A stretch of DNA of 64,000 nt from Apoda limacodes (Eukaryota; Arthropoda; Insecta; Lepidoptera; Limacodidae): positions 5,796,001 to 5,860,000 of the forward strand of contig OX291562.1 of assembly GCA_946406115.1 (NCBI GenBank), written 5' to 3'. The position numbers were made by a program, and so were the translations under genes. Positions 23,701 to 33,385 of the stretch are shown piece by piece. Within the stretch, counting starts at the first letter, position 1, and each line of letters starts with the position of its first letter. The notes under the pieces were generated by a model. The model did no database searches. It worked only from the letters and a program-made list of their open reading frames with translations, and was not told the DNA's origin.

Positions 23701-26700
23701 TACAAACATACACTTAACACTTTGACAGCCATACATTTTACTACACGCATTTTTTATCATTATTGTAAATTCTACAGGAAAAGAACTAAAATAGTTGTGC
23801 ATTTAATTCATTTTGTATATTTAAGAGCGACTAATATGTTGTTAATTTTTTTAATTAAAACAAAAAATATTTTTATTATATTAAGTCGAAAAATATACGC
23901 TTCTGTAAGTTCTTTACGACGTTCACGTAATTTTCTTCCCATTTCAACCAAAATTGCACTTGCGCAGTCATTGCTTCATCCTAATCTCGATTTTGCTGAC
24001 GCCTGCTATTCAATCTCTGAGGACCAGTTAAATAAACATGAGCGTCTTTAAAACTTTTGTATACGTTCATTCTTCGCAAAAATATGATCATGTTTCCAAT
24101 TTTCGACAACAGCTAAAATGGCCTTCGATTCGCACTCGCCGGAATATTCATATACTTTTTGCATTTTGTTCAATCCATCGACTCCTTTATACTTAGAGCA
24201 GCAATTAAAATTTATAGGTATTTCTAATCCTCACCTTCGCCAATCCACCCATCTCCTCCTTAAATTACCAACCCATGTCACTAGTTTTTATGCAAATTCA
24301 TTTACCGTACCTGCAATAAAACTGTGGAACATATTTACCGTTACATATAAATAAAGCTCAATCTATCGATATATTTAGGAATCAAATAAAACTTTATTTC
24401 AGTGATTTTGTGCAAAAATCCCATTGTAAGTATCTTAGCAAATACATAAGCATATGTATTGTTATGTACCGTTGCTATCGGAGCCGCGCCTAGGTTCCAA
24501 ACGCAACCTGTTTTGTGTTTCTGGCAACACTATGGTTATCAACAGGCTGCAGAATTAAATAACTTATTTTCTCAGAAAAGTGTTTGTGTTTGGTTTTTAT
24601 ATTTAAAAGTGTTTGGTGATTAATGGTTGGAGACCCAGATATACCAGAGGATCCCATGCCACGAACATTATAGGTATAATTTTTGTATTTGTATTATAAT
24701 ACTTGTTTTAGATCTTGTCCCTATCATTATGTCCCCTCAGATTCATTAAATCATTGCAGTTGAGGGCTCCTTTAGGTTTTGTCCTTTAGGACATTAGGAC
24801 AGACAGACTGTATGGTCCATATAGATACAACAATAGTTCAACTATTGAGGTAAGTTAAGTTGAATATTAACTATTATTTAAATTATCATCTATGTTTTGT
24901 AAACATATAATTTTCTGTCCACCCAAAGGTTGTCAGGCAGAGATCGCTTATAAGCGATGAGACGACCTCTTTGTATACTGTATGTTTAGTTATTAACCCG
25001 GCGTCAGCGCAGTCAAAATATGCAACAACGATAGTAGGGTTGGGTCGAGAGGACCCCTATAAGAAAACGCCATAATTACAAAAGTTAAAATATATTTGGT
25101 TTGTGGTTGTACTATCTGTATAATACGGTTATACGAAACTATCTTTTTAATGACATTTTTATAAAAGTGTCACAAAATATTAACAAAATGGACAACCTCT
25201 GTCTTAAGGTAATAAAATTTTAACAAAACAAACTTTTTTCTGTAACATAAACTAATTTGTTACAGGTTAATCAAATCTTTAGTAGACTAATAATATTATA
25301 CTATTTGTATCAGTCTCATACGTCAGTCATAGTATCCTTATCATTTTTTAAATGGCGCAAAATTACGACACGAATAGTATGGTTTGGCCATTTAGTATTG
25401 TTTTTCGCGTTTGGCCGTGTCAATCACCCGCTGCGGCCGCAACACGACTGAATGGCGACATCCCGCGCGGATGTGGAACGTTAGCTCCAGCTACTGAGGA
25501 GTTTGGCAACGTCGCACAAAAATTTTAAGAAACACGCTCATTTGAAAACTGCTCGGGTCAAATAGACGCAACTTTGCGAACGCCGGGTTAAGTACATTCA
25601 ATTAACTCCTTATTTTATATTTGGTGTGCAATAAAGAATATATCTTTCTAACTAATGTAACAAAAAGATTTTTTTTTTTTAAAAAATTACATTTTTAAGC
25701 GACGCTCACTGGCAGGCGATGCTCTGCTTCAAACCTTACGTTATGAATCGCCTATGAATGTGTTGCTAAAAAAATTTGCAACACATTCGCCGATCACGAC
25801 AGCGCGACGTGTTTTTAGTGAATATTCTATGAATTGGGATCATAGCTGGGGCCGTGATCGGCGCACCGAAGAAAAAAGAACATCACGACGGAGTACTGTG
25901 ATCCGCTGCCAAAGTGCTAAAGGTCCTGACAAAAATTAGGTACGGGTCAACTTTTCTAAATACTATTTAAAGTTATTTTGTAGCTTTTGTCTGAATCTGA
26001 CAAATGTTCGCCGAAATTTCTTCAGTTCCTACCTATGTTTAAAAATTGGTCAGATCCGAGTCGAATGATACCAGTGAGTTTGATTCAGAGTCGGAAACCT
26101 ATATATCTTCCTTAATTCACGATTTTTTATGACAAATAAGTTTCAAATACCTGGCTGTCCCGGCCTCCATCCAAGCCTTGAGCACGGAGTCATTGAACCC
26201 ATTGATCTGACCGGCACTCAGAAATCTCAAGTTGGGAATCCTAGTAAGCATGTCTATAAGAGACTCCGTCGACAGGTCTGTGGCAGTCACGTCAAGTTCC
26301 TGTACGGAAGACTTCTCCCATTCCACTTGCATCACATGTTCGGATTGAAGACCTGCGCATTTTGAAAATTAAAGAATATGACTATGACAGACATGCAGCA
26401 GGTCAATACATACTTAAAAGGTACTAAGAAAAAGAATATGGTATATTAACTGTTGTTGATGTTGTTTTCGAGTCATCTGAAGATCTCTCACAGGAATAAT
26501 ATTTCTCTGCGTGCAGATATTCTTACTGGGATAGACAGTAAACCGTGCCTACCAAAGCAGAGAAAGAAGGAAACTAATTTGCCAAATTGAAGACTAAATC
26601 GATTCTTAAAGCTTTAATGACAAAGATCTGAATATTTTCAACTTACGTTTTGACATTGATACACAAAAATCACCAATTTGTAAATAAATTTGCGGGACTT

Positions 26701-29700
26701 TGGCCGTTTTCAAACTTTATAAATACACCACACCAAACCTGACCGATCTTCGGCGGCGTCTTTCCGCCGCGTCGTTCAATGCATTGACGGATCGTCTATC
26801 AAGTATGTACTTTTTGAAGTTTTAGTATCTTTTCTTTTGCTCAGGCGTTACGCGGCCGAAGATGCGCGACGCATCTTCGATCAGGTATGAACCAGTCCTT
26901 AGTAATAACATTGCTCAAAGTAATGACCAGTTTTGACAGAGAATGGACGGGAAAAATAGCTAGGATGGACTGAAAAAGTTGGGCCAATAGGATAATGAAA
27001 GGGACTCCGCGGCCCTAGACGCCGCCAGCCTCTATATTATAGCTGAAGAATATCAAGCGTCGCGCAAGGCACAGGTAAAACAGAAGAAACGAAGATAAGA
27101 GGAGGCTATGTCCCTAAACAGGATAACTTAAAGCTTATTCTCGCTTCGGGTGACATGAGCATAGCAATACAGCAAGGTAATGCTGCCAGTGTGCTCGGTG
27201 CAATGCTACAGGTTACTGGTTTGGATGAGGTAGGTATTCTTTTTATCTTCTTAAAATCAATTAACGTGCGTTAGTATTACAAAAACTCGAGAACGGCTGG
27301 ACCGATTTGAATAATTCTTTTTTTGTTGTATTCGTTATTGTTAGCAGCAGAAAAAAGTGTCAAGTGCGAGTCGGACTCGCGCACTAAGGGTAAACAGATT
27401 GTAATGAAATTTTGGTAAGTTGTGCACACGTCGGAAAAGGTTTCTGAGACAGAAAAAAACTGTCAAGTGCGGGTCGGACTCACGTACTAAGGGTAAACCG
27501 ATTGGATGGACATTTGGGAAATTGTTGTGTACACGCCTGGAAAGGTTTCTAAATTAGTACAACCCTTTCAGAATAAGTGGCGCGCCAGATGTTTTAGAAA
27601 GAGAAAGCTAATAACTAATATTTATATTAATTTATATTTAGAATATTTATATATTTATTTACTTACTACAACCGTTCATGAGTAAACACGTGAGTCTTCT
27701 TGAACGCTGGAACAGGGTTTTCATCGTGGATCCCGTCACTTTGTTGCAGAAGTTCACAGCCAGACACTCCAACTGAAGAAGAAAGCAAGTGATAATTAGG
27801 TACACGTTATGATCGAAAGCCAAATTCAAACAATGCCAGTTTTAGAGGTAAATGAATGATTAAATTCGTGATAATTTGATATCGGTCTTTATAGAAAGAT
27901 TGAGTGAGTGAGGGATCACTGCTTGTTATGTAGGACACGTGACAGGTGATGAGCATATTGCTACAATGCTGCTTCGTATACAGGGTATAGAATTGAACAG
28001 ACATTTTAATATTTCGTACCTGAATACAGTTAGAGCTGAATGCATCGATGTGGGAGTCGTCGACAAAGTTAATTCCATAGAGGTTGATGACGCGGAGGTT
28101 GGGAGTAGCAGACTTCAGCTTGTGTACATTTATCACCTCATAGATCTCTTCTTCCTCCTCTTCCACCTTTTCGTAAGTTCCTGATTATAATGTTCAAAAT
28201 GAGATACTTATTTTTCTTTTTTTCTTCTACTTATCCATGAAAAGCATTTAGCATGTACCGCGATAGAATCACTTATTGAGTGTTGTAATGCAAATTATGT
28301 GATTCAAAAGTAGATTAACTCGTCGAGTTTCAGTTTTATTTTTGATTGCTGAGAAACTAGACCGACTAAGTTGTCTCTATATAGAACCGCATAAAGTCGA
28401 AGTTGCCATGTAAGCCATTTAGACTGTATAGAATTTTAGAATCGAATAGGAGCCAGCGATACATAATATAGCGCGTATAAAAAGCCAAATGAATATATTG
28501 TATATAAATAGAACAAATTCAAATAAATTTAGAGATTTAATACACTAAAAATTATTAGTTTTTTTTCCTGATAAATACCACAAATATAAATCGGTAATTT
28601 TTTTCAGGTAAGTACCCACTTATCTATTCTTTCCATGCCTAATGAATACTAAGGAAAATGTTGAAAAAACTCTCTATAACACATGGGCATAAGTAAGGAT
28701 AGTGTTTTACCTATAAGATGAAGTATTTCGAGACCGTTGATGAAGTTGTATATTTTCCGCATAAACCCCTCCATGAAAATTACTTCCGACAGGCAAATGC
28801 ACAAATATCGAAGTTTGGTCGGGAACGCCTGCATCTCCGAGAAATCATGGAGCTGCATTGCTGGAAAAGAATAAGAAAACTGTTACTACTTGATATGATA
28901 TATTGATGATACTTTCTACCATCACACAGGTTGCCATCGGCAGGAAACTCATCCTCACACCTTAGAACCTTAATGGTTTAACTTAACGTACAGTGCGATT
29001 TCAGAGTAACTTTCTCCTGCCAATGCTTAGGTTGTGAAATTAGCTCCCTGTCAAGGTTTTCTCTAAGGACTACAGTACGGAGTTCTTCAAGAAAAAAGTT
29101 ATCAGATTAGATTATAGAGACGGTAACGCGCAAGTGATACCCCAGGTTTTGCAAACGTCCATAAGCTGCGCTTACAGATCCAAGGTCTCTACTCTAGGTT
29201 AGAACGAGTCTGCCCCAATGGCCATCGGTTTTCCGACAAATATTATATGACCTGCCCCTGTTCAGCTCGCTTATTATGTGAACTATGTCGGTTACTTTAG
29301 TTCTTCGACAGGTCTCTTCATTACTGATCGTGTTCTTCAAAGATTAGCTTAGCCGTATTAATAGCTCGTTGAGGGACTTTGAATTGTTTAAACTTACCAG
29401 TACTAAAATCCAGCAGCATGTGTGTTAAGTTGGGACACTTGGCTGCCAGTTCATGAAGGACCGTGTGTGTTATCAGCTCGATGGGGAGCTCGATGTAGCG
29501 CAGCGAAGGCCCGAATCTTATTGATATTAGTGCCAAGAGTGATTCTAGAGAACCTGCATCACAAAACTGAGTTCATTTCAAAGCTGGTTATGTCATGGGT
29601 AAAAGACGTTGAGCTACAATGTTAAACAACTATGGGTGCTATATGATTGTTTTTGTTTTCTGCAGTCAGGCCTATGTTGGCTTGACTGTCGGTTTTGAAG

Positions 29701-32593
29701 CCCCCTAGGTATAATGCATCTAACTTTGCCTGCCGTCCTTGACGAAAATCTCACCAGGAAAATCTCGTTGTCGAGTCGTAAATCACAAGATAACACAACA
29801 TCGTGGGCAATATTTTGTACAAACTTTCAGCAAAAAGTTAAATGAAAATGCTCAGATTTTGCTTTTTAAAATGAGTTTTTTTGGTATCAACGGTCGTTTG
29901 ACTAACCCAGCCGGGATTTCAGCATGGGGGGCAAAAGCATCTAAACCTCCTCTTTCTGCCTAAGTCCGGGCAGTGACTGCTGTGAACAGTGTAAAAGTAC
30001 TTCACCTAAATCAGAGGTAATGAATCATAATAGATGTGATGACATAAGGTACCTGATAGGGTAAAGTGTAGATAGCGAATATAAGATTGTAGACTAATTT
30101 ACAGATTTTATATCTTGTAGGTAGCTCATTCATCTAATATAATCAAATCAAATATCAGCGATTTCCTGATGAGGGATAATAATGATAAAGTTTACAAAAA
30201 CGCATGTCGCATCGCCTAAATTTTCATCGTCGATAAGTCCTGGAAGCTTAATGCGAAAAGTCAAAAATACTCGTGGGCAAAATGTGTCACGAGACAGAGA
30301 CATGTATCATGAGATCTGAGTGCTGTAATTCCAATTTGCAATAAGGGCGGTTATTAAACACAGTCTCGAGCGCTACAGACTCGGAAATTCGAGAGAAAAA
30401 TGTATGCAAGTAAGTCTTGCCTTTCGAGACCCGAGAAAGTACTTATACATACATTTTACTCACAAATTCATGGGTCTGGCGTACCTACTCGAGACTGTTC
30501 CCTATATGCTCCCTAATGGTAGCTTATTGGGAACAGTCTCGAGTAAGCCAGACTCTGGAATACGAGAGAAAAATATATGCAAGTACATTCACGAGTGTCG
30601 AGAAGTAAGACCTACTTGGAACATTATGCTCTGAATTCTAGAGTCTGGCGTACTATAGACTGTTACCAATAAGCTCCCTTGTCAATCTAACATTCACTTA
30701 CCCACATGTAGGCCTGATATCTCCGGTCGCAAGCTGACGTGTGTCCACAATCGCGTGTCGTATGCGATTAGTCGCCACTTGCGGCACACCATCGCCATGC
30801 GACATATCTCACGGTGTGACAGGTACGAAAATATGTTTAATAGTACTTTATCTGGCAGCTTTTCTATAGTCTGCAACAAAATTATATGTAAATCATCATC
30901 TTCATATTAAATACTAGATATCCATTGCTGGATGAAGGCCTTCTGCACAGATTTTAAAAATGAACCAGTTAGGTCCTTCCCGTGGCCCTAACTATAGGTT
31001 ATCAGTTCTCCGAAGTAGGTGCCCTACTTCCCATAGTTCATCAGTTCTACAAGCTTGTGGCCTGCCTATAGCCACCTCAGTCCACTAAACCTTTGAGCTT
31101 TGTCGGTTACTCTAGTTCTTCTACGTATTTTCTCATTATAGAATCTGTACTAAAAGGCCAAAAGCTGTGAGCCAAGTCTTAGAATCCTATAAGTCATTAC
31201 TAAAAACACACTGGCTGCACTGGCTGACATAACGCATTTCCGCACCACCAAACTAGTGATACCAACCTGCGACCTTATTGGGAACAGTGTCGAGATATTC
31301 AGACAAAGAAAAAAAATTATTCGAGTCAACAGTAATGGAAGTCTGACTTACCTTTCGAAACCTGTGAATGTACTTGCATACATTTTTCTCTCAAATTCCG
31401 GAGTTCGAATAGCTCGAGACTGTTCCCAATAAGGTCCCTGATAGTGTTTCCAGACCGACTAGCTTAAGACTTCCGCATTCATCATCAACAACTGCTGCAA
31501 CAACCAATCGACTTGGTTCTAAATATCTCAGTAAGTAGGTTCATAATAGTAAAAGCTTGTATTTAGTTTCCGATGTAGATTCGCCACCTTGACTTTATTA
31601 ATAACTATATTTATTTATTATTAACTCCCTCGCAGCCTAGTTGGTAATGTGGCCGACTGCTGTGCAGAGGGTATGGATTCGATTCCCGCACTGGGCAATC
31701 ATTTATGTGATAAACATTTGTGTCTGTCTTGAGTCTGGGCGTATTTAGATGTAATATGTATGAATTTACAAAAAAAAAAAATATATATGCACTATTATCC
31801 GTTGTGTGATATCCATAACACAAGCTTTGCTTACTTTGTGGGTCAGATGGCGCTGTGTGTAATGTCCAAAACTATTTGTTATTAAGTATAGGTATACCCT
31901 TATTGTAATAAAGCTGCTGTATATCGCTGATCACTGCCGATGTTATGTCCTAATAGAAACCCTAGTGTACTTTTGCTGTATTCACCTCGCTCCGGGATAA
32001 GTTAATGTAAAATCGCATAGAATTTTGCTATGTAACATACGATGGCAAAAGCAAAAAAAAATTATTTTAATTATTATTAATAAGTTATGTGTTAAACTAA
32101 TAACAAATCACTTTCATCTTGTAATACTAAAATATTAATAGTTTTAATCTGATTAAAGCTTAATTTTTAGATACATTTAGATAAAATTCTAGTAATATAA
32201 TTAAATAAGTTCTACTATAATAAATTCTAAAATAAATTCTACTCACTCTGAACGACATTCTCTAAATGCCTGCTCGTTTATAGTAAGCAAAGTATAACGC
32301 GAATATAAATTTGCTATCTCTTTTCTAAAAGGCATTTATTATAATTTTATTACATTAAATTTAAAAAATTAGAAATATTTTATAATATATACATAATATA
32401 TAGGTATGTCTTCCTACAAAAAAAATAATTCCTTTTTTAAATTTTTTGTTTGTCAAAAATAAAATACAACCAAAACGACAAATAAAAAGGTTACCGTATT
32501 AGCAAATGGGCTCCGGACTTGTCCGCCTTCTGTCAAATAAACCTGACTCGCTTCCAAAGCAAGCTGTCCCCAAACATCGGTCGGGATATCCAT
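20589..32593 (-). CDS. F-box/leucine-rich-repeat protein (SCF ubiquitin ligase substrate receptor), 11 coding exons
   Basis: The exons on the minus strand are 32593-32495, 30870-30702, 29553-29398, 28860-28711, 28180-28020, 27772-27667, 26352-26151, 23553-23386, 22105-22051, 21974-21826 and 20724-20589. They total 1551 nt, giving 516 aa plus stop. All junctions are GT-AG and in phase. An F-box covers about residues 36-80 (LPDKVLLNIFSYLSHREIC, then W65 and LW at 74-75). F-box proteins bind SKP1 through it and bring substrates to a CUL1 ligase. The rest shows leucine-rich repeats (NLTHMLLDF, LEILHLIG, NLRVINLYG, LECLAVNFC, LVALDVDAS, NLERLELRW). Six consecutive Glu (198-203) form an acidic patch. 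The C-terminus is SNYKDLIFN. An FBXL-type protein widely kept in insects seems likely, but I do not assign a named ortholog. An alternative first exon is at 43612-43704. Confidence 0.9.
21040..21115 (+). mobile_element. LINE 3'-end remnant
   Basis: GCTATGGTGACCGCTTACCA, then TCAGGCGGACCGTAAGC and TTGTTTGTCACC. This is the same 3' end as in the fragment at 53490-53562 and resembles the tail of the LINE relic at 50328. Confidence 0.5.
21180..21740 (-). repeat. Probable LINE-derived remnant in F-box intron 10
   Basis: TATGCCGGTTTCCTTGATGT, then TTTCCTTTACCGAATG, recalls a repeat frequent in Lepidoptera (CAGGTTTCCTCACGATGTTT type). The 89-codon open frame at 21179-21448 (+) lies across this remnant and is not treated as a gene. 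Confidence 0.35.
21826..21974 (-). CDS. F-box gene exon 10
   Basis: Residues 423-471 plus two bases. The acceptor is GGTTTTATTCCAG|CTG and the donor CTTAG|GTAAGA. It carries NLERLELRWDPENLRFSDKS. Confidence 0.92.
22051..22105 (-). CDS. F-box gene exon 9 (55-bp micro-sized exon)
   Basis: Residues 404-422. The acceptor is GATTTTAG|A and the donor GATCAG|GTAATA. It reads ILIMGTQERLGVNIHVDQ and is separated from exon 10 by only 76 bases. Confidence 0.9.
22570..22800 (-). repeat. 'GCGAAAGT' interspersed element, antisense copy
   Basis: Shows GCTATAGCTGCAGCTATAGG, TTCTTGCGGGATTAAC, GGCGTGAAGTAGTGACAAAC and a terminal ACAAATACAGTG-like end in antisense order. It lies in F-box intron 8. Confidence 0.55.
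22960..23340 (+). mobile_element. RTE-like LINE C-terminal/3' relic
   Basis: The plus strand keeps blocks of a common lepidopteran LINE end: CAAGCTGAAGTAGCAGTGGG (K-L-K-W-x-W-A), CAGATCATATC, GGCGTTGGGG, GACCACGGTGTAAGC, CAGCCAGGTGGATCAATGAC (P-x-R-W-x-N-D) and the tail ATATTTCCAACAGTGGACTG. Stops break the frame. Confidence 0.6.
23386..23553 (-). CDS. F-box gene exon 8
   Basis: Residues 348-403 plus two bases. The acceptor is CGACTTGCAG|G and the donor GCAAA|GTCAGT, a weaker GTCAGT donor. The exon carries NLVALDVDASDNLSDEAL and HITDQLWQSVLQLLTNA. Confidence 0.93.
23890..24356 (+). mobile_element. LINE reverse-transcriptase C-terminal relic
   Basis: The plus strand reads LPISTKIALAQSLLHPNLDF, then ADACYSISEDQLNKHERL, and, after a break, PSTPLYLEQQLKF, then HLRQSTHLLLKLPTHVTSFY, then NSFTVPAIKLWN. 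This is the usual thumb/connection order of Jockey/CR1-type LINEs (LxLxxPILDYxD...LxKLERLQN...SFTVxAIRLWN). It lies in F-box intron 7 on the opposite strand. Confidence 0.72.
24993..25591. mobile_element. Non-autonomous piggyBac-like element with TTAA duplication
   Basis: TTAA at 24993-24996 is followed by CCCGGCGTCAGCGCAGTC. At the other end GCGAACGCCGGG is followed by TTAA at 25588-25591. The inverted ends share a perfect CCCGGCGT-like core. TTAA target duplication with CCC-starting ends is the mark of the piggyBac superfamily. The inside (591 bp) encodes no transposase. It lies in F-box intron 7. Confidence 0.75.
26151..26352 (-). CDS. F-box gene exon 7
   Basis: Residues 281-347 plus two bases. 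The acceptor is AAAATGCGCAG|GT and the donor GCCAG|GTATTT. It includes VQELDVTATDLSTESLIDML and NLRFLSAGQINGFNDSVL, two leucine-rich repeats. Confidence 0.93.
26857..26879. repeat. Short perfect hairpin (10-bp arms, 3-nt loop)
   Basis: CGAAGATGCG, loop CGA, then CGCATCTTCG. It sits in a locally GC-rich block (26726-26890) where CTGACCGATCTTCGGCGGC also appears in inverse relation to GCATCTTCGATCAGG. It could be the remains of a small inverted-repeat element. Confidence 0.7.
27352..27560 (+). repeat. Two tandem copies of an 'AAGTGCGAGTCGGACTCGC' unit
   Basis: Each roughly 105-bp unit starts with TGTCAAGTGCGAGTCGGACT or its variant and contains CTAAGGGTAAAC, then ATTTTGG or ATTTGGG, and GGAAAAGGTTTCT or its variant. 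It lies in F-box intron 6. Confidence 0.75.
27667..27772 (-). CDS. F-box gene exon 6
   Basis: Residues 246-280 plus one base; not obvious as a long open frame because of its size. The acceptor is GCTTTCTTCTTCAG|TTG and the donor GGTTGTA|GTAAGT. It reads LECLAVNFCNKVTGSTMKTL, then FQRSRRLTCLLMNGC. Confidence 0.9.
28020..28180 (-). CDS. F-box gene exon 5
   Basis: Residues 192-245. The acceptor is ATTATAATCAG|GA and the donor ATTCAG|GTACGA. It contains the run of six Glu and then IYEVINVHKLKSATPNLRVI and DAFSSNCIQ. Confidence 0.92.
28711..28860 (-). CDS. F-box gene exon 4
   Basis: Residues 142-191 plus one base. The acceptor is TTATTCTTTTCCAG|CA and the donor CTTATAG|GTAAAA. It includes MQLHDFSEMQAFPTKLRYL and FINGLEILHLIG. 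Confidence 0.93.
28955..29165 (+). mobile_element. LINE C-terminal relic, WNELPAKVF family
   Basis: Shows CACCTTAGAACCTTAA, GCTTAGGTTGTGAAATTAGC, CAAGGTTTTCTCTAAGGACT and AAAAAAGTTATCAGATTAGA in the order found at 15540-15690 and 50340-50490. It is degenerate, with AGATTATAG replacing the usual TTTTTGAAGGG. Confidence 0.65.
29215..29345 (-). mobile_element. RTE-like LINE remnant, antisense
   Basis: Antisense blocks CTATGTCGGTTACTTTAGTT and CTTCGACAGGTCTCTTCATT correspond to those at 31100 (TTGTCGGTTACTCTAGTTCT) and 46680. It ends at the edge of F-box exon 3. Confidence 0.45.
29398..29553 (-). CDS. F-box gene exon 3
   Basis: Residues 90-141 plus one base. The acceptor is TTTTGTGATGCAG|GT and the donor TACTG|GTAAGT. 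It reads SLESLLALISIRFGPSLRYI, then ELPIELITHTVL and NLTHMLLDFST. Confidence 0.93.
30362..30680. mobile_element. Foldback element of the 'CTTATTGGGAACAGTCTCGAG' family
   Basis: ACTCGAGACTGTTCCC (30487-30502) and GGGAACAGTCTCGAGT (30529-30544) are exact inverted copies. The similarity continues outward: CGAGAGAAAAATGTATGCAA on one side and CGAGAGAAAAATATATGCAA on the other, and motifs such as TCGAGACC recur. The whole block can fold into one long imperfect hairpin. It lies in F-box intron 2. Confidence 0.65.
30702..30870 (-). CDS. F-box gene exon 2 (F-box domain)
   Basis: Residues 34-89 plus one base. The acceptor is TTTTGTTGCAG|ACT in phase 0 and the donor CATGTGG|GTAAGT. The exon holds the complete F-box: TIEKLPDKVLLNIFSYLSHR, then EICRMAMVCRKWRLIAYDTR and LWTHVSLRPEISGLHV. 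There is no ATG in frame within the exon near its start, so a separate first exon is required. Confidence 0.95.
30915..31258 (-). mobile_element. RTE-like LINE 3' relic, antisense
   Basis: ATATCCATTGCTGGATGAAG and GGCCTGCCTATAGCCACCTC, then TTTGTCGGTTACTCTAGTTC, match the order of blocks at 46635-46905. On the minus strand these encode the degenerate end of a LINE reverse transcriptase. Confidence 0.6.
31272..31435. mobile_element. 164-bp MITE with 23-bp terminal inverted repeats
   Basis: The left end ACCTTATTGGGAACAGTGTC (continuing GAG) and the right end CTCGAGACTGTTCCCAATAA (continuing GGT) are inverted copies with one mismatch over 23 bp. It is the same family as the foldback block at 30362-30680, 0.6 kb away. 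Confidence 0.82.
31624..31870 (+). mobile_element. tRNA-derived SINE, plus-strand copy
   Basis: An A-box-like TAGTTGGTAATGTGG (31638-31652) and a B-box GGATTCGATTCCCGC (31675-31689) stand 35 bases apart, as in an RNA polymerase III promoter. A tRNA-unrelated body (TTATGTGATAAACATTTGTG, CAAGCTTTGCTTACTTTG, CAGATGGCGCTGTG) follows. The cloverleaf is not intact, so it is a SINE and not a tRNA gene. Copies on the other strand are at 39567 and 53717. Confidence 0.8.
32495..32593 (-). CDS. F-box gene exon 1a (first coding exon)
   Basis: Residues 1-33: MDIPTDVWGQLALEASQVYL, then TEGGQVRSPFANT. The donor is AATACG|GTAACC in phase 0, matching the phase-0 acceptor of exon 2. An in-frame TAA lies three codons upstream of the ATG (GATCATGG, with G at +4). 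The exon was found by reading the minus strand; no homolog of this short N-terminus is known to me. Confidence 0.7.
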
Positions 32594-33059
32594 GATCGAT
32601 TATTGATAAGATTAAATGAGTAAATAAACTAAACTTCACGATAATCTACACTTGCATAACAGAACACCATACGATACGAAAGATCACATAGTTCAATGAA
32701 TGTGGAACGCTGTGAGCTAATTTTGGAAGCATCTGGGAGTGGCCTAAGCGACTGTGGGACGAAATATTTTAGGAAAAGTTTTGACTTTGAACAGAAAGTA
32801 CAGATTTTCAGCAATAACTTTTGATTATGTATCCGATTGTGTATATTGTTAATCTTGTTGCCTATTAATGTTAATAAAAACTCGTCAAACGGACATTGTA
32901 TACCTGAATATGAAAATGAAATCTAAAAATATTAAATATCTAATGATCAACTAAACGATCTTGGGCTGGATGCAATATTTGTTCAAATCACATTTCTGTT
33001 GACGTATTAATGCTTCTTTTGATCTTTAACATGTTTTATTTGAAATATCTGTCAATTAA

Positions 33060-33311
33060 ATGAGGTACCATTTTGATCAAACTAATATGATGCGATGTAA
33101 TAATGGGTTGAGGTCATACATAAAAGAAACCTGTCCCGCTGAAGGCTTCCGTACACCCGCTGTCCTTTTGGCAAATACTATTACTAAACAACCTGCTTCT
33201 ATTGAGCAGTGCAATTATATTAGTGTAATTGACATTTCAGCTAGTCATTTAGCTAAACAACCTGCTTCTATTGAGCAGTATAATAATTTGACATGTAATA
33301 ATTTAAATTAA
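33060..33311 (+). CDS. Short open frame at the 5' side of the LINE, with an internal repeat
   Basis: An 83-codon frame contains KQPASIEQ twice, 23 codons apart. At DNA level a 27-bp block starting CTAAACAACCTGCTTCTATT recurs at 33184 and 33253. It may be leader or ORF1 remains of the LINE. No function can be given. Confidence 0.3.
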   Translation: MRYHFDQTNMMRCNNGLRSYIKETCPAEGFRTPAVLLANTITKQPASIEQCNYISVIDISASHLAKQPASIEQYNNLTCNNLN

Positions 33312-33385
33312 ATTTTCAGACAACAAAGGACCACTTTGGCATATTATATAATTCCAACATTAATAATGATTATATTAAACAATCT

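Noticed and set aside
24440..24700. LTR followed by a primer-binding site
   Set aside because: ATTAATGGTTGGAGACCCAG looks a little like the join of an LTR and a leader, but no paired LTR, TG..CA ends or coding domain were found.
31638..31700. tRNA gene
   Set aside because: A- and B-boxes are present but the acceptor and anticodon arms do not form a cloverleaf, and the body matches two other copies with a SINE tail.
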